A stretch of DNA of 23,520 nucleotides from CAYFQH01 sp964345215 (GCA_964345215.1 CAYFQH010000031.1:1-23520); one strand, 5' to 3'; shown: positions 8,431 through 16,260, counted from the first letter of the stretch. The notes: generated from the sequence alone by a model not told the origin. Numbers and translations: made by a program.

Positions 8431-9265
8431 ACGCCTGTGCCACCTTCTTTACATAGTTTTTTGTGGGCCCGTCAATCATGTTTTCAATAGATATAGTTTT
8501 TCCGTCCTGACTGTACTCCTTGTTAGCCAGCCATTTACTAACTTCCCCTTGGCCCGCATGATAAGCCCCTGCCACCAGTATAGGGTCCCCATTAAAGCGC
8601 TGGGATAAAAACCCCAAATACCAGGCCCCGTAGCGAATGTTGGCCTCGGGCTGGTACATTAAATCAAAGTGAAAAGCATTTCCTTCATCCAATTTACTGG
8701 CAATCCAGCCTGCCGTATCCTCCATTACCTGCATTAGCCCCCTGGCCCCTACAGAGCTTTGGGCATCCTTTTTAAAAGAGCTTTCGTTTAATATAATGGC
8801 AGCCACAAAAGCTGGATGCAGGTTATTTTTTTTTGCTTCCCCCTCAATTAACTCCCGGTATTGTAAGGGATAGCGTTTTAAGTACTGTTCGTAAGCCGCT
8901 TGTTTTAGCCCTTCCTGCGTTTGGATGTAGCCCCTAAGCAGCCCCTGGCCAATAAGGGCCCCGATCAAAATCAGAGTTAAAACAGCACAGGTAAGCGTTA
9001 AACCCAAAAGAGGCCTTCTCTTTTTTCTATCCTCCAGTTGGCTGTTGTTTCCCCCTTTTGCTTGAGGTTTTACTTCCTCCTGCCTCCATTTATCGCCCCG
9101 CCGCCGCCTGGCTTGGTTTTGGTAGGCAGGTGGAATCCAGGGTTCTTGAGGCTCAGACTGATCAGGAGTTCCTTGGGAATAAGCCGCGGGCGGATGGTTT
9201 TGAGGTCTTTGTTGGTTTATAGGAGCATAGTACTTCGTTTGATCATCTATATTGTTCTGGTTCAT
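8378..9265 (-). CDS. Membrane-anchored lytic transglycosylase (SLT domain)
   Basis: Predicted to cleave peptidoglycan glycan strands. The 295-residue protein has an unusual Gln/Pro/Asn-rich N-terminal region followed by a very basic stretch (RKKRR near 80). One membrane segment lies at about 85-110, then an SLT domain to about 275. The catalytic glutamate is E161 in ILNESSF. GARGLMQVM (173-181) and AYHAGQGEV (234-242) are the other family motifs; the third is normally AYNAG, so Asn is replaced by His. Charge distribution places the N-terminal region in the cytoplasm and the enzyme outside. The ATG at 9265 overlaps the coaE stop (ATGA) with GAGGAGG just upstream, so translation is coupled. Its 3' end overlaps the binding-protein gene. 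Confidence 0.88.
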   Translation of the reverse strand: MNQNNIDDQTKYYAPINQQRPQNHPPAAYSQGTPDQSEPQEPWIPPAYQNQARRRRGDKWRQEEVKPQAKGGNNSQLEDRKKRRPLLGLTLTCAVLTLILIGALIGQGLLRGYIQTQEGLKQAAYEQYLKRYPLQYRELIEGEAKKNNLHPAFVAAIILNESSFKKDAQSSVGARGLMQVMEDTAGWIASKLDEGNAFHFDLMYQPEANIRYGAWYLGFLSQRFNGDPILVAGAYHAGQGEVSKWLANKEYSQDGKTISIENMIDGPTKNYVKKVAQAYAAYKSIYYTPTDEKTI

Positions 9266-9876
9266 ACTGCCTCCTCGTCAAGGGGATAAAAGCGTTTTGA
9301 AAAAAGTGCTTTTACATAGGCTTCAGTTTCAGCTTTGGGGCCTGTTGTATCAATCACCTGGTCTACAAGCCCTAGCTTTTGATCCCGGGGCCACTGGCTG
9401 TTAATTCTTGCCAGGGCCTGGCCTTCTGTTAAGCCATTACGCTTTTGAAGCCTGGCGACCTGTTCCATAACCGGAGCATCGGTCATCCAAATCTCATCAG
9501 CCATTCCCTCCATGCCGCTTTCAAAAAGCAGCGGCACGTCCACTACAGCCACCCTTGTTCCCTCATTTTTAAGGGCGGTAAGCTGCTCTTCCATTTCCTT
9601 TTGAATCAAGGGGTGTAAAATTTCTTCCAATGTTTTTTTTTTCTGGGGGTTTTTAAAAATGAGTTCCCCCAGGACAGCCCGGTTTAAAGTGCCATCGCTA
9701 AAAAAAACATCCTGCCCAAAGGCGGCCAAAATAGCCGGCAGGGCCTTGCCTTTTTTTTGTGTAAGGGTTTTTGAAATTTCATCTGCGTCCACAACGGGCA
9801 CGCCCCATTTTTTAAAAAGCCTGCTTACATTGCTTTTGCCTGTTGCAATGCCGCCGGTCAATCCTAACACGGTCAC
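9262..9876 (-). CDS. coaE: Dephospho-CoA kinase
   Basis: Phosphorylates dephospho-CoA with ATP in the last step of coenzyme A synthesis, in the cytoplasm. The P-loop is GGIATGKS (residues 8-15), followed by the substrate-binding VVDADEISK and the VVDVPLLFESGM core. The lid region includes ARLQKRNGLTEGQALARI. The 204-residue length is normal. The start is a GTG at 9876; a GGAAGG site lies rather far upstream (about 14 bases) and no alternative start is in frame before it. Polymerase I is the upstream neighbour, with a 77-base gap, and the lytic transglycosylase gene overlaps by four bases. A coaE next to polA is common in Bacillota. A run of ten A residues in the coding strand (9632-9642 region) encodes KKK. 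Confidence 0.95.
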   Translation of the reverse strand: MTVLGLTGGIATGKSNVSRLFKKWGVPVVDADEISKTLTQKKGKALPAILAAFGQDVFFSDGTLNRAVLGELIFKNPQKKKTLEEILHPLIQKEMEEQLTALKNEGTRVAVVDVPLLFESGMEGMADEIWMTDAPVMEQVARLQKRNGLTEGQALARINSQWPRDQKLGLVDQVIDTTGPKAETEAYVKALFSKRFYPLDEEAV

Positions 9877-9953
9877 CTGTCTGTCGTCTTCCTTCCTTGT
9901 TAAGGCATTAAGGCTTTTAACTATTAAAGCTTTTACCCTTAAAGCCCTTCGCT

Positions 9954-12557
9954 TTACTTTGTTTCAAACCAGCTTTTGCCAAAGTTTACATCTGCCACCA
10001 GGGGTACACGTAGGGTGACAACCCTTTCCATGGTTTGTTTTAATAGCTGGCTGGCTTTTTCTACTTCTTCAGGAGGGGCTTCCAATAAAAGTTCGTCATG
10101 AACCTGAAGGATGAGCCTTGCCTGCATTTTTTCTTCCTGAAGCCGTTTTTCAACGGATACCATGGCCTGCTTAATAATATCTGCTGCAGTGCCTTGGATG
10201 GGCGCATTCATAGCCACCCGCTCGCCAAAGTTGCGAATGTTGTAGTTTTTGCTCTTCAGCTCCGGTAAATAACGCCTGCGGCCAAGAATAGTATGAGCAT
10301 AGCCCTTTTCCTTCCCCTCAGCAACAGCCCTGTCCATAAAGGCTCTGATTCCGGGGTATTTTGTAAAGTAGGTTTGAATAAAATCCCCTGCTTCTTTTAC
10401 CCCAATGCCGATATTCCGGGCCAGGCCAAAATCGCTAATGCCGTATACCAGCCCAAAGTTTACCGCCTTTGCACTGGCCCGCATGTGAGCGGTTACCTGG
10501 CTCATATCAACTCCGTACACTTCTGCAGCGGTACGAGTATGAATATCTTGCCCTAAATTAAAAGCCTCCATCATGGCCCCATCTTCGCTTAAGTGGGCCA
10601 AAACCCGCAGCTCAATTTGCGAATAGTCCGCGTCAATCAGCAGCCACCCTTCTTTTGGAATAAAAGCCTTTCTAATTTCACGCCCCAGCTCTGTTCTAAC
10701 GGGAATATTTTGTAAATTTGGCTCATTGCTGGAAATCCTCCCTGTGGCGGTACCTGTTTGCTCAAAGTTAGAGTGAATTCGCCCGTCTTCCCCAATCAGC
10801 TTGATCAGCCCTTCTATGTAGGTGCCGTTCAGTTTTGTAATTTGCCTGTAGGATAAAATCATGTCAATAGCCGGGTGTAAGTCCACCAGGTTCTCAAGTA
10901 CCTGGGCGCTGGTAGAGTATCCGGTTTTCTTCTTTTTGCCTGTAGGCAGGCCCAGGGTATCAAACAACACCTTGCCTAGCTGTTGAGGGCTGTTAATATT
11001 AAAATCGTTCACCCCGGTGCTCTCATATATTCCCTTGGTTAGCCGAGCAATTTCTTCGTTATAGCCCTTGCCCAAATCCTCTAAAACCTGTTTATCCACC
11101 CTAAAGCCCCGCTGCTCCATTAAGTATAAAACCTTTACCAAAGGCAGCTCAATGGTTTGCATCAAAGTCAGCATTTTATCTTCTTTAATTTTTTCTTTTT
11201 GCTGTTTATACCTTTTGTAAACCTGAGCAGCATCTTTCTCTCCGGTGGTGTAAAGGGCATCAAAAGCATAGCTTTTTTCTTGGGGATTTAAAAGATAGGC
11301 CCCAATCATGGTGTCCCAATAAAGGTTTTGAGGTACGAGGATACTGTTTTTTTTGCACAAGTGAAAAAAGGCTTTTGCCCCATGAAGAATTAAGGGGTTT
11401 TCGTGAAGCACCGGGCTTAAAAGAGCCAGCACCTCCTGGGGTATCAGCCCTTCTTCCAGCAAGCTGTACGAAAAGGACATTTCATAGCCCATGTTTTTTT
11501 GCGGAATATAAAGGGTCAATTTCTCATCTAAAAACAAGGCCATGGTTTCTTCTTTTAGAGGCAAAGCTTTGGTCATTTTTTTTACTTCATCTATGGTTTT
11601 TAGCACCTGCCACTGGGCATTTACCCCATCTTCCTGGGGCTTCGCCTCTGTTTCCTGTTGGGCGGCTTCCTCTGCGCTGTAACCCCCAAAGCTACCATCA
11701 GAAAGAAGCTGTTTTAAGCGTTTTTCCATTTGAGCCATTTTATATTTTCTAAAAAAGGGAATGCCGCCTTGAAGGTTATCCAGGCGGGCCGCGTCTAAGT
11801 CCAAGGTCAAGGGAACCTCCCGGTCTATTTTTGCCAGTTCCTTGCTAAAATAGGCTTGCTGTTTATGATCCCTGATTTTCTCGCCTATCTTGCCCTTTAT
11901 TTCATCGCTGTGGGCGTAAAGATTGTCCATGCTTCCGTATTCCTTCAAGAGTTTGGTGGCGGTTTTTTCACCTATTCCGGGCACGCCGGGAATATTGTCG
12001 CTTGAGTCCCCCATCAGTCCTTTCCAATCGGTTACCTGGTTTGGCCAAATGCCAAAGGTATCATAGAGGGTTTGGGGGTCAAACTCCACCGTTTCCGTAA
12101 TACCTTTTTTGGTAAAAAGCACATGGCTAATGTCATTGATTAGCTGCAGAGCATCCTTATCCCCTGTTAAAAGCAGGGGAGCTAGATTCAGGTCTTCCCC
12201 CTGTTTGGCAAAGGTACCCAAAATGTCGTCGGCTTCGTACCCTGCAAGGCTAGTTACTCCAACGCCCATGGCTTCAAGGAGTTCCCTAATCAGGGGAAAC
12301 TGCATCACCAATTCCTCAGGGGTAGGTTTTCGGCCCGCTTTATAGTCTTTATACACATTGTGGCGAAAGGTGGGCCCCGCCTCGTCAAAAGCAACAACAC
12401 AATAAGTCGGCCTTTTTTCCTGAAGGGCTTTAATAAACATGCCCATAAAGCCCTGAATGGCATTGGTGTAAACATTCCCGTAGGATAGCAGGGGCAGAGC
12501 GTGAAATCCTCTGTACATTAAACTGTTTCCATCAATAATCAGCAAAGTATTGGCCAT
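9954..12557 (-). CDS. polA: DNA polymerase I
   Basis: Fills gaps, removes RNA primers and acts in excision repair. The N-terminal 5' nuclease has IIDGNSLMYRGFHAL, FRHNVYKDYKAGR, GYEADDILG, LLTGDKDALQL and GDSSDNIPGVPGIGEKTA. The middle exonuclease-like domain lacks the usual DxE metal ligands (MALFLDEKLTLYI occupies that position), so proofreading is probably absent, as in Geobacillus Pol I. The polymerase domain has motif A (LIDADYSQIELR), motif B (RASAKAVNFGLVYG) and motif C (LQVHDELLLEAP). The start is set at the ATG at 12557, because AAAGGAG (12564-12570) directly abuts the ATG at 12563 and leaves no spacing for it; the second ATG has six bases. This gives 867 residues, normal for the family. 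It heads the - strand operon with coaE, the lytic transglycosylase and the binding protein. Confidence 0.97.
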   Translation of the reverse strand: MANTLLIIDGNSLMYRGFHALPLLSYGNVYTNAIQGFMGMFIKALQEKRPTYCVVAFDEAGPTFRHNVYKDYKAGRKPTPEELVMQFPLIRELLEAMGVGVTSLAGYEADDILGTFAKQGEDLNLAPLLLTGDKDALQLINDISHVLFTKKGITETVEFDPQTLYDTFGIWPNQVTDWKGLMGDSSDNIPGVPGIGEKTATKLLKEYGSMDNLYAHSDEIKGKIGEKIRDHKQQAYFSKELAKIDREVPLTLDLDAARLDNLQGGIPFFRKYKMAQMEKRLKQLLSDGSFGGYSAEEAAQQETEAKPQEDGVNAQWQVLKTIDEVKKMTKALPLKEETMALFLDEKLTLYIPQKNMGYEMSFSYSLLEEGLIPQEVLALLSPVLHENPLILHGAKAFFHLCKKNSILVPQNLYWDTMIGAYLLNPQEKSYAFDALYTTGEKDAAQVYKRYKQQKEKIKEDKMLTLMQTIELPLVKVLYLMEQRGFRVDKQVLEDLGKGYNEEIARLTKGIYESTGVNDFNINSPQQLGKVLFDTLGLPTGKKKKTGYSTSAQVLENLVDLHPAIDMILSYRQITKLNGTYIEGLIKLIGEDGRIHSNFEQTGTATGRISSNEPNLQNIPVRTELGREIRKAFIPKEGWLLIDADYSQIELRVLAHLSEDGAMMEAFNLGQDIHTRTAAEVYGVDMSQVTAHMRASAKAVNFGLVYGISDFGLARNIGIGVKEAGDFIQTYFTKYPGIRAFMDRAVAEGKEKGYAHTILGRRRYLPELKSKNYNIRNFGERVAMNAPIQGTAADIIKQAMVSVEKRLQEEKMQARLILQVHDELLLEAPPEEVEKASQLLKQTMERVVTLRVPLVADVNFGKSWFETK

Positions 12558-12563
12558 AGGCAT

Positions 12564-12570
12564 CTCCTTT
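12564..12570 (-). promoter_or_regulatory. Ribosome binding site deciding the polA start
   Basis: On the minus strand this reads AAAGGAG. It touches the first possible ATG (12563), whereas the ATG at 12557 is six bases away, so the second ATG is preferred. Confidence 0.7.
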
Positions 12571-12604
12571 AAATGGTTCGCTTAGTATCTTCTGCTAGCT
12601 TATT

Positions 12605-12633
12605 ATTATACTATATCCAAGGCCATTGCTCAA
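12605..12633 (-). promoter_or_regulatory. polA: Predicted polA operon promoter
   Basis: On the minus strand, a -35 box TTGAGC (12628-12633) and a consensus -10 box TATAAT (12605-12610) are separated by 17 bases. They lie about 48 bases before the polA start. A perfect inverted repeat (12619-12647) overlaps the -35 and spacer. Confidence 0.75.
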
Positions 12634-12647
12634 ATCACCATGGCCTT
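12619..12647. repeat. Perfect inverted repeat over the polA promoter
   Basis: AAGGCCAT (12619-12626) and ATGGCCTT (12640-12647) are exact reverse complements with a 13-base spacer. Equivalent bases in the two arms lie about two helical turns apart. No T run follows on either strand, so it is not a normal terminator. A dimeric repressor operator or a hairpin are the alternatives. Confidence 0.6.
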
Positions 12648-12749
12648 CATCGGCGGCCTCTAGTCTGGTATCTTAAACGAAAGTTCCGGCAGTTGTTACA
12701 TTTGCCTCCTACTCACTCCCTGAACAAAAGCTGTTTCACCCAGCCCTCC

Positions 12750-14444
12750 TTATTCCGTAAGCAGCGCTTTTAATGGGTACCGGTCAACCGGGTATTCACC
12801 TGTAACCCTATGGGCTTTTTTCGTATAATTGGCTACCAAAACCTCCGCCGAATCCATGCTGACCAGCCCAATCCCCAGCTTGGTTCCCTTTGGATACTTT
12901 TTGCGGGCTTGAATGTTTATTTTTTTAAACAAAGTCTCTTCTTTTCGCAAAAAAGCTGGCAGATAGCCTGTGTTATTATAAGTTAAAATGTCTTCAATCA
13001 GCAAATCGCTTAGCTCCTGCCTTGCTTTTTCAGGAGCCAAGACAAACATGTTGCCCAGCAAGTTGCAGCTGTTTTCGTAGGAGAGCTTGCCCCCCCGGTC
13101 TTCAATATTTTGACCCAGCCGTTCAAAAAACAAAAGGGGTTCTTCACCTAAAAGGGCGAGGAGTTTTTCAACGGTCTTTGGAAAACGCCCCTTGTTATAA
13201 AAATACTCCAGCCCTTTTTCGGCTCTTTTCAGCCGATTGATCTCATCAAAGGTAAGCCACCTATTTTTTAATATTTCGTAGGGAGGGTAGGGCAAGGCAA
13301 TATAGCCGTACTCTTCTTTTTCTTCTTGCAGGTTGCTGCCGTAAATCAGTTTTAAAAAGCCCAGCTGAAGCATGTGGGGCTTTAGACCCAAAGCTTTTTT
13401 AAACGAAAGCATGAAAGTTTTAAAATCCTCCAGGGGCAGCCCGGCAATTAAATCAATATGCACATGGATATTTTGATTTTTAAGTAAATGTATCAAATTA
13501 TACTCCAGCTTTTCCATGTTGGTTTTGCGTCTTGATGCCACCAATGTGGGCGTATTAAAGCTTTGTAGCCCCGCTTCTACCTGAAATAGCCCAATAGGTG
13601 CTTTTGCTAAAATATCCAGGGTTTCTTGATCAAATAAATCCGCCCCAATTTCAAAATGAAAGCAAATATCTTCAGGGAATGCCTTTTGTTCATGGGCATT
13701 GATTAAAAACCGAAGTAATTCCTTTGCCCTTTTCGCATTACAGTTAAACGTACGGTCAACCAACTTTACGGTAGCCGTACCTGCGTTAGCGGCTAAAAGC
13801 AAATCTTTTTTTGCCTGGTCAAGGTTAAAAAAGATCGTCGGCTCATCAATACCCGACAGGCAAAAAGCACAAGAGAAGGGACAGCCTCGGGAGGTTTCCA
13901 CATAAACAATGCGGCCCTTTACCTGGTCCAAGCATTTTTTTGTATATGGGCTTGGGGCCGGCAGAGGCAAGGGAGCAGAAGGATTGGTTTGCACCTTTTC
14001 CCCTTGCCTAAAACATAAGCCCGGAACCTCTTTTATACAGGCCTTGCTATCTTCATCAATAAGAACACTGCACAGCTTGTAAAAGCTGTACTCTCCCGCC
14101 CCTTTAAGGACATAGGAAACCTGGTTATTTTCCTGTAAAAAAACTTCTGCCCTAAAGCTTACTTCCGGCCCGCCGCAAACAATAATACACTCAGGCAACA
14201 GCAGCTTTATTGCCTGTATCAATTTTATTGTACGCTCAATATTCCATATATAGCATGAAAATCCGATGATTTTTGGGTTTGTGCGCATAATTTTTTCAAT
14301 GCTTTCATCTATTTGTTGGTTAATGTTCATTTCAACAACCGTAAAAGGTGTTTTTATGCCGTACTGTTCAAGGCCTGCCGCCAAACACCAAACACCTAGG
14401 TTTTGATGAATATATTGGCTTGCAATTCCTACAATTGTTATCAT
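12750..14444 (-). CDS. B12-binding radical SAM protein with DUF4080 tail
   Basis: Predicted cobalamin-dependent radical SAM enzyme whose substrate is unknown. The N-terminal region (about 1-140) is a B12-binding-like Rossmann domain (IIGFSCYIWNIERT, IIVCGGPEVS, VLKGAGEYSF). The B12 ligand motif DxHxxG is not evident, so cobalamin may bind without a histidine ligand, or not at all. The radical SAM barrel starts with ETSRGCPFSCAFC, whose C188, C192 and C195 bind the 4Fe-4S cluster, and continues to HIDLIAGLPLED. The C-terminal 180 residues match the DUF4080 tail typical of this subfamily. The 564-residue length is normal. An AGGGGG ribosome site lies just upstream of the ATG. Its promoter abuts that of the + strand operon. 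No terminator hairpin is obvious before the polA promoter, so some read-through into polA is possible. Confidence 0.88.
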   Translation of the reverse strand: MITIVGIASQYIHQNLGVWCLAAGLEQYGIKTPFTVVEMNINQQIDESIEKIMRTNPKIIGFSCYIWNIERTIKLIQAIKLLLPECIIVCGGPEVSFRAEVFLQENNQVSYVLKGAGEYSFYKLCSVLIDEDSKACIKEVPGLCFRQGEKVQTNPSAPLPLPAPSPYTKKCLDQVKGRIVYVETSRGCPFSCAFCLSGIDEPTIFFNLDQAKKDLLLAANAGTATVKLVDRTFNCNAKRAKELLRFLINAHEQKAFPEDICFHFEIGADLFDQETLDILAKAPIGLFQVEAGLQSFNTPTLVASRRKTNMEKLEYNLIHLLKNQNIHVHIDLIAGLPLEDFKTFMLSFKKALGLKPHMLQLGFLKLIYGSNLQEEKEEYGYIALPYPPYEILKNRWLTFDEINRLKRAEKGLEYFYNKGRFPKTVEKLLALLGEEPLLFFERLGQNIEDRGGKLSYENSCNLLGNMFVLAPEKARQELSDLLIEDILTYNNTGYLPAFLRKEETLFKKINIQARKKYPKGTKLGIGLVSMDSAEVLVANYTKKAHRVTGEYPVDRYPLKALLTE

Positions 14445-14466
14445 TCCAATCCCCCTGTTCCTATCT

Positions 14467-14495
14467 ATTTTACCTTTCCTTTAAAAGAAATGCAA
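14467..14495 (-). promoter_or_regulatory. Predicted promoter of the radical SAM gene
   Basis: On the minus strand, a -35 box TTGCAT (14490-14495) and a -10 box TAAAAT (14467-14472) are separated by 17 bases. The -10 is 22 bases before the ATG. Its -35 directly abuts that of the divergent promoter. Confidence 0.65.
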
Positions 14496-14524
14496 TTGCG
14501 TTGCCCCTTAGGGTTTGTTATAAT
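14496..14524 (+). promoter_or_regulatory. Predicted promoter of the + strand operon
   Basis: A -35 box TTGCGT (14496-14501) and a consensus -10 box TATAAT (14519-14524) are separated by 17 bases, 42 bases before the ATG at 14567. It is back-to-back with the divergent radical SAM promoter. Confidence 0.75.
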
Positions 14525-14566
14525 AAACATAGTTTCATATTGATAGTATTATTCAGGAGGTTCTTT

Positions 14567-15505
14567 ATGCCTGTACAGCCTGCTAAAAACGTTCTTAGAA
14601 AGACCATCTTCCTTTCATTTAAAAAGGGTTTTCTGTATTTATTCTTTTTGGTGCCCATTTGGCTTATTCGCCTGTGTTGCCATCTTATTGCCCTTTTACC
14701 CTTTTTTCTCTCCTTGGCCCTGCCTTCAAGCACTTGGGCCAAAACAGTCCCATGGGTTAAGTCTCCTATTGTTTTATACGGCATGATGGGCCTTTCTATA
14801 TTGTTGTATTTATTTTTTGTCCTCCCTCTTCTTTTTTCAAAAGCCCGTGTTGTTACCAACATTTTAAACGATCGCCCTTTTTCCCTATGGGGCATTCTTT
14901 CTTTTTCCGACTATGGCAAAAAGCTCAAGGCTGCCTTGAGCCACTTGGCCAGCAACATTCCCTGGTGCCTGCCTTTTATACTTTTAAGCGCTTATTTATA
15001 TGTTGGTACCAAGCGCAAAGATTCCGGTGCTTTTATAGATTTTTATGAATCCATTACCACCTTTTTAGGCCCCACAGTTTCCATTGGAAGTACCTTAATC
15101 ATAGGTGTTGCAATTGTGTTATTTTCTTTATTATTGGCTGCCTACGGGCTGCTGCGCAACAGTTCTTACCCCTATGCCTTCGTTTTATTTAATGGGAAAA
15201 AGGGTACTGTTCGCAGGCAAATGAACATCTTATTAAAACACCACCGATTCGATCAGCTAATTATGGGGTTCGTTCGTTTTGTGGCAAATTTACCATTATA
15301 TGCTGTGATTACCCTTTTAGCCCTTAGTGGCTTGTATGCTAAAAGCCCTGGGCTGTTTTCCTTTTTATCTTTTTTACCCAAGCTTTCTTACGGAGGAACA
15401 CTTTGGCTACTACCCGCTACCGTTGCAGGCTTTGCCCTCATTTTACTGATGGTTCCCTTCCGTATGTTGCTCCCCGCAGCCTTGATGAGGGAGGTCCAGC
15501 CTTGA
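14567..15505 (+). CDS. Polytopic membrane protein of unknown function
   Basis: I do not recognise a family. The start at 14567 is chosen because CAGGAGG ends six bases upstream and the promoter lies before it; the longer frame from 14348 would run through the promoter and the neighbouring gene. The 312-residue protein has about six hydrophobic segments (roughly 18-48, 67-91, 128-145, 165-190, 227-250 and 272-300). Short cytoplasmic-looking basic stretches (KKLKAAL, KKGTVRRQMNILLKHH) lie between them. The layout, with a long cytoplasmic loop after segment four, resembles DUF975-like or YihY-like integral membrane proteins, but I see no diagnostic motif. It is first in an operon, and its stop overlaps the TTG start of the pseudouridine synthase (TTGA), indicating translational coupling. 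Confidence 0.75.
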   Translation: MPVQPAKNVLRKTIFLSFKKGFLYLFFLVPIWLIRLCCHLIALLPFFLSLALPSSTWAKTVPWVKSPIVLYGMMGLSILLYLFFVLPLLFSKARVVTNILNDRPFSLWGILSFSDYGKKLKAALSHLASNIPWCLPFILLSAYLYVGTKRKDSGAFIDFYESITTFLGPTVSIGSTLIIGVAIVLFSLLLAAYGLLRNSSYPYAFVLFNGKKGTVRRQMNILLKHHRFDQLIMGFVRFVANLPLYAVITLLALSGLYAKSPGLFSFLSFLPKLSYGGTLWLLPATVAGFALILLMVPFRMLLPAALMREVQP

Positions 15506-16260
15506 AAAAGGAAAACGCAATTCGCCTTGACAAGTGGCTGAGCCAACAAGGGTTTGGCAGCCGAACCGACAGCCAAAAATTAGTTCACCGCCAAAAGGTT
15601 TGTGTAAACGGCACTACCATATTAAGCCCGGCTGTTAAAATTAATCCCCATACAGATAAGATCACGGTAGAGGGCCAACCAGTACACCAGGCCTTTCACC
15701 ATCATATTATGCTTAATAAGCCTGCCGGATACCTTAGCGCTGCCAGCGATGCCAACCGCCAAACGGTTATGGATCTTTTGCCCAGCTTTTACCTTCAAAA
15801 CCGCTGTATGCCCGTTGGACGCTTGGATAAAGACACCACCGGCCTCTTGCTTTTTACAACCGACGGAGCTTTGGGGCACTACCTTCTCTCCCCCAAGCGG
15901 GAGGTTAAAAAAGTGTACCATGTTTTAGTTGAGGGCATCCTTACCAAAGAAGATATTAAAGCCTTTGCTGAGGGTGTTGTGCTAAAAGATTTTACAGCCC
16001 TGCCGGCAGCCCTTCAAATAAACGCTATTTTTGATAAAGGTACCACCAGCGCCCAGGTTACCCTTTACGAAGGAAAGTATCACCAAGTAAAGCGCATGTT
16101 TCAATCCCTCGGCAAACCAGTTGTCAATCTGCATCGGGTTTCAATCGGCAGCATCAGCTTAGACCCAGCTTTAGCGCCCGGCCAATTCAGGCCCCTTCTG
16201 GATGTTGAAGTTGCTGCCCTTTGGCAGGATGTGAAAAAGGAGGCCCCTCTTTATGAGTGA
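15502..16260 (+). CDS. RsuA-family rRNA pseudouridine synthase
   Basis: Predicted to isomerise a uridine of ribosomal RNA to pseudouridine. An N-terminal S4 RNA-binding domain (IRLDKWLSQQGFGSRTDSQ to about 60) precedes the catalytic domain. MLNKPAGYLSA, the catalytic loop PVGRLDKDTTGLLLFT with Asp109, KVYHVLVEG and the EGKYHQVKRMF motif are all present. The last is typical of the RsuA/RluB/E/F group. With 252 residues it fits RsuA (16S position 516) best, though RluB- or RluF-type specificity cannot be excluded. The start is a TTG at 15502 with GGGAGG seven to eight bases upstream, overlapping the upstream stop. Its 3' end overlaps the methyltransferase gene by eight bases. Confidence 0.92.
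   Translation: MKKENAIRLDKWLSQQGFGSRTDSQKLVHRQKVCVNGTTILSPAVKINPHTDKITVEGQPVHQAFHHHIMLNKPAGYLSAASDANRQTVMDLLPSFYLQNRCMPVGRLDKDTTGLLLFTTDGALGHYLLSPKREVKKVYHVLVEGILTKEDIKAFAEGVVLKDFTALPAALQINAIFDKGTTSAQVTLYEGKYHQVKRMFQSLGKPVVNLHRVSIGSISLDPALAPGQFRPLLDVEVAALWQDVKKEAPLYE

Noticed and set aside
12619..12647. Inverted repeat as a terminator of the radical SAM gene
   Set aside because: The 13-base loop and absence of a T run on either strand make it a poor terminator; it is recorded as a possible operator.
12573..12773. 66-codon + strand frame over the polA promoter
   Set aside because: It overlaps the minus-strand polA promoter and the radical SAM 3' end, with no ribosome site or motif.
14348..14566. 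Extension of the membrane protein upstream to 14348
   Set aside because: It would run through the 5' end of the radical SAM gene and both promoters; the CAGGAGG before 14567 sets the start.
15403..15501. Extension of the pseudouridine synthase into the membrane protein gene
   Set aside because: The S4 domain begins right after the TTG at 15502, which has its own ribosome site and the TTGA overlap.
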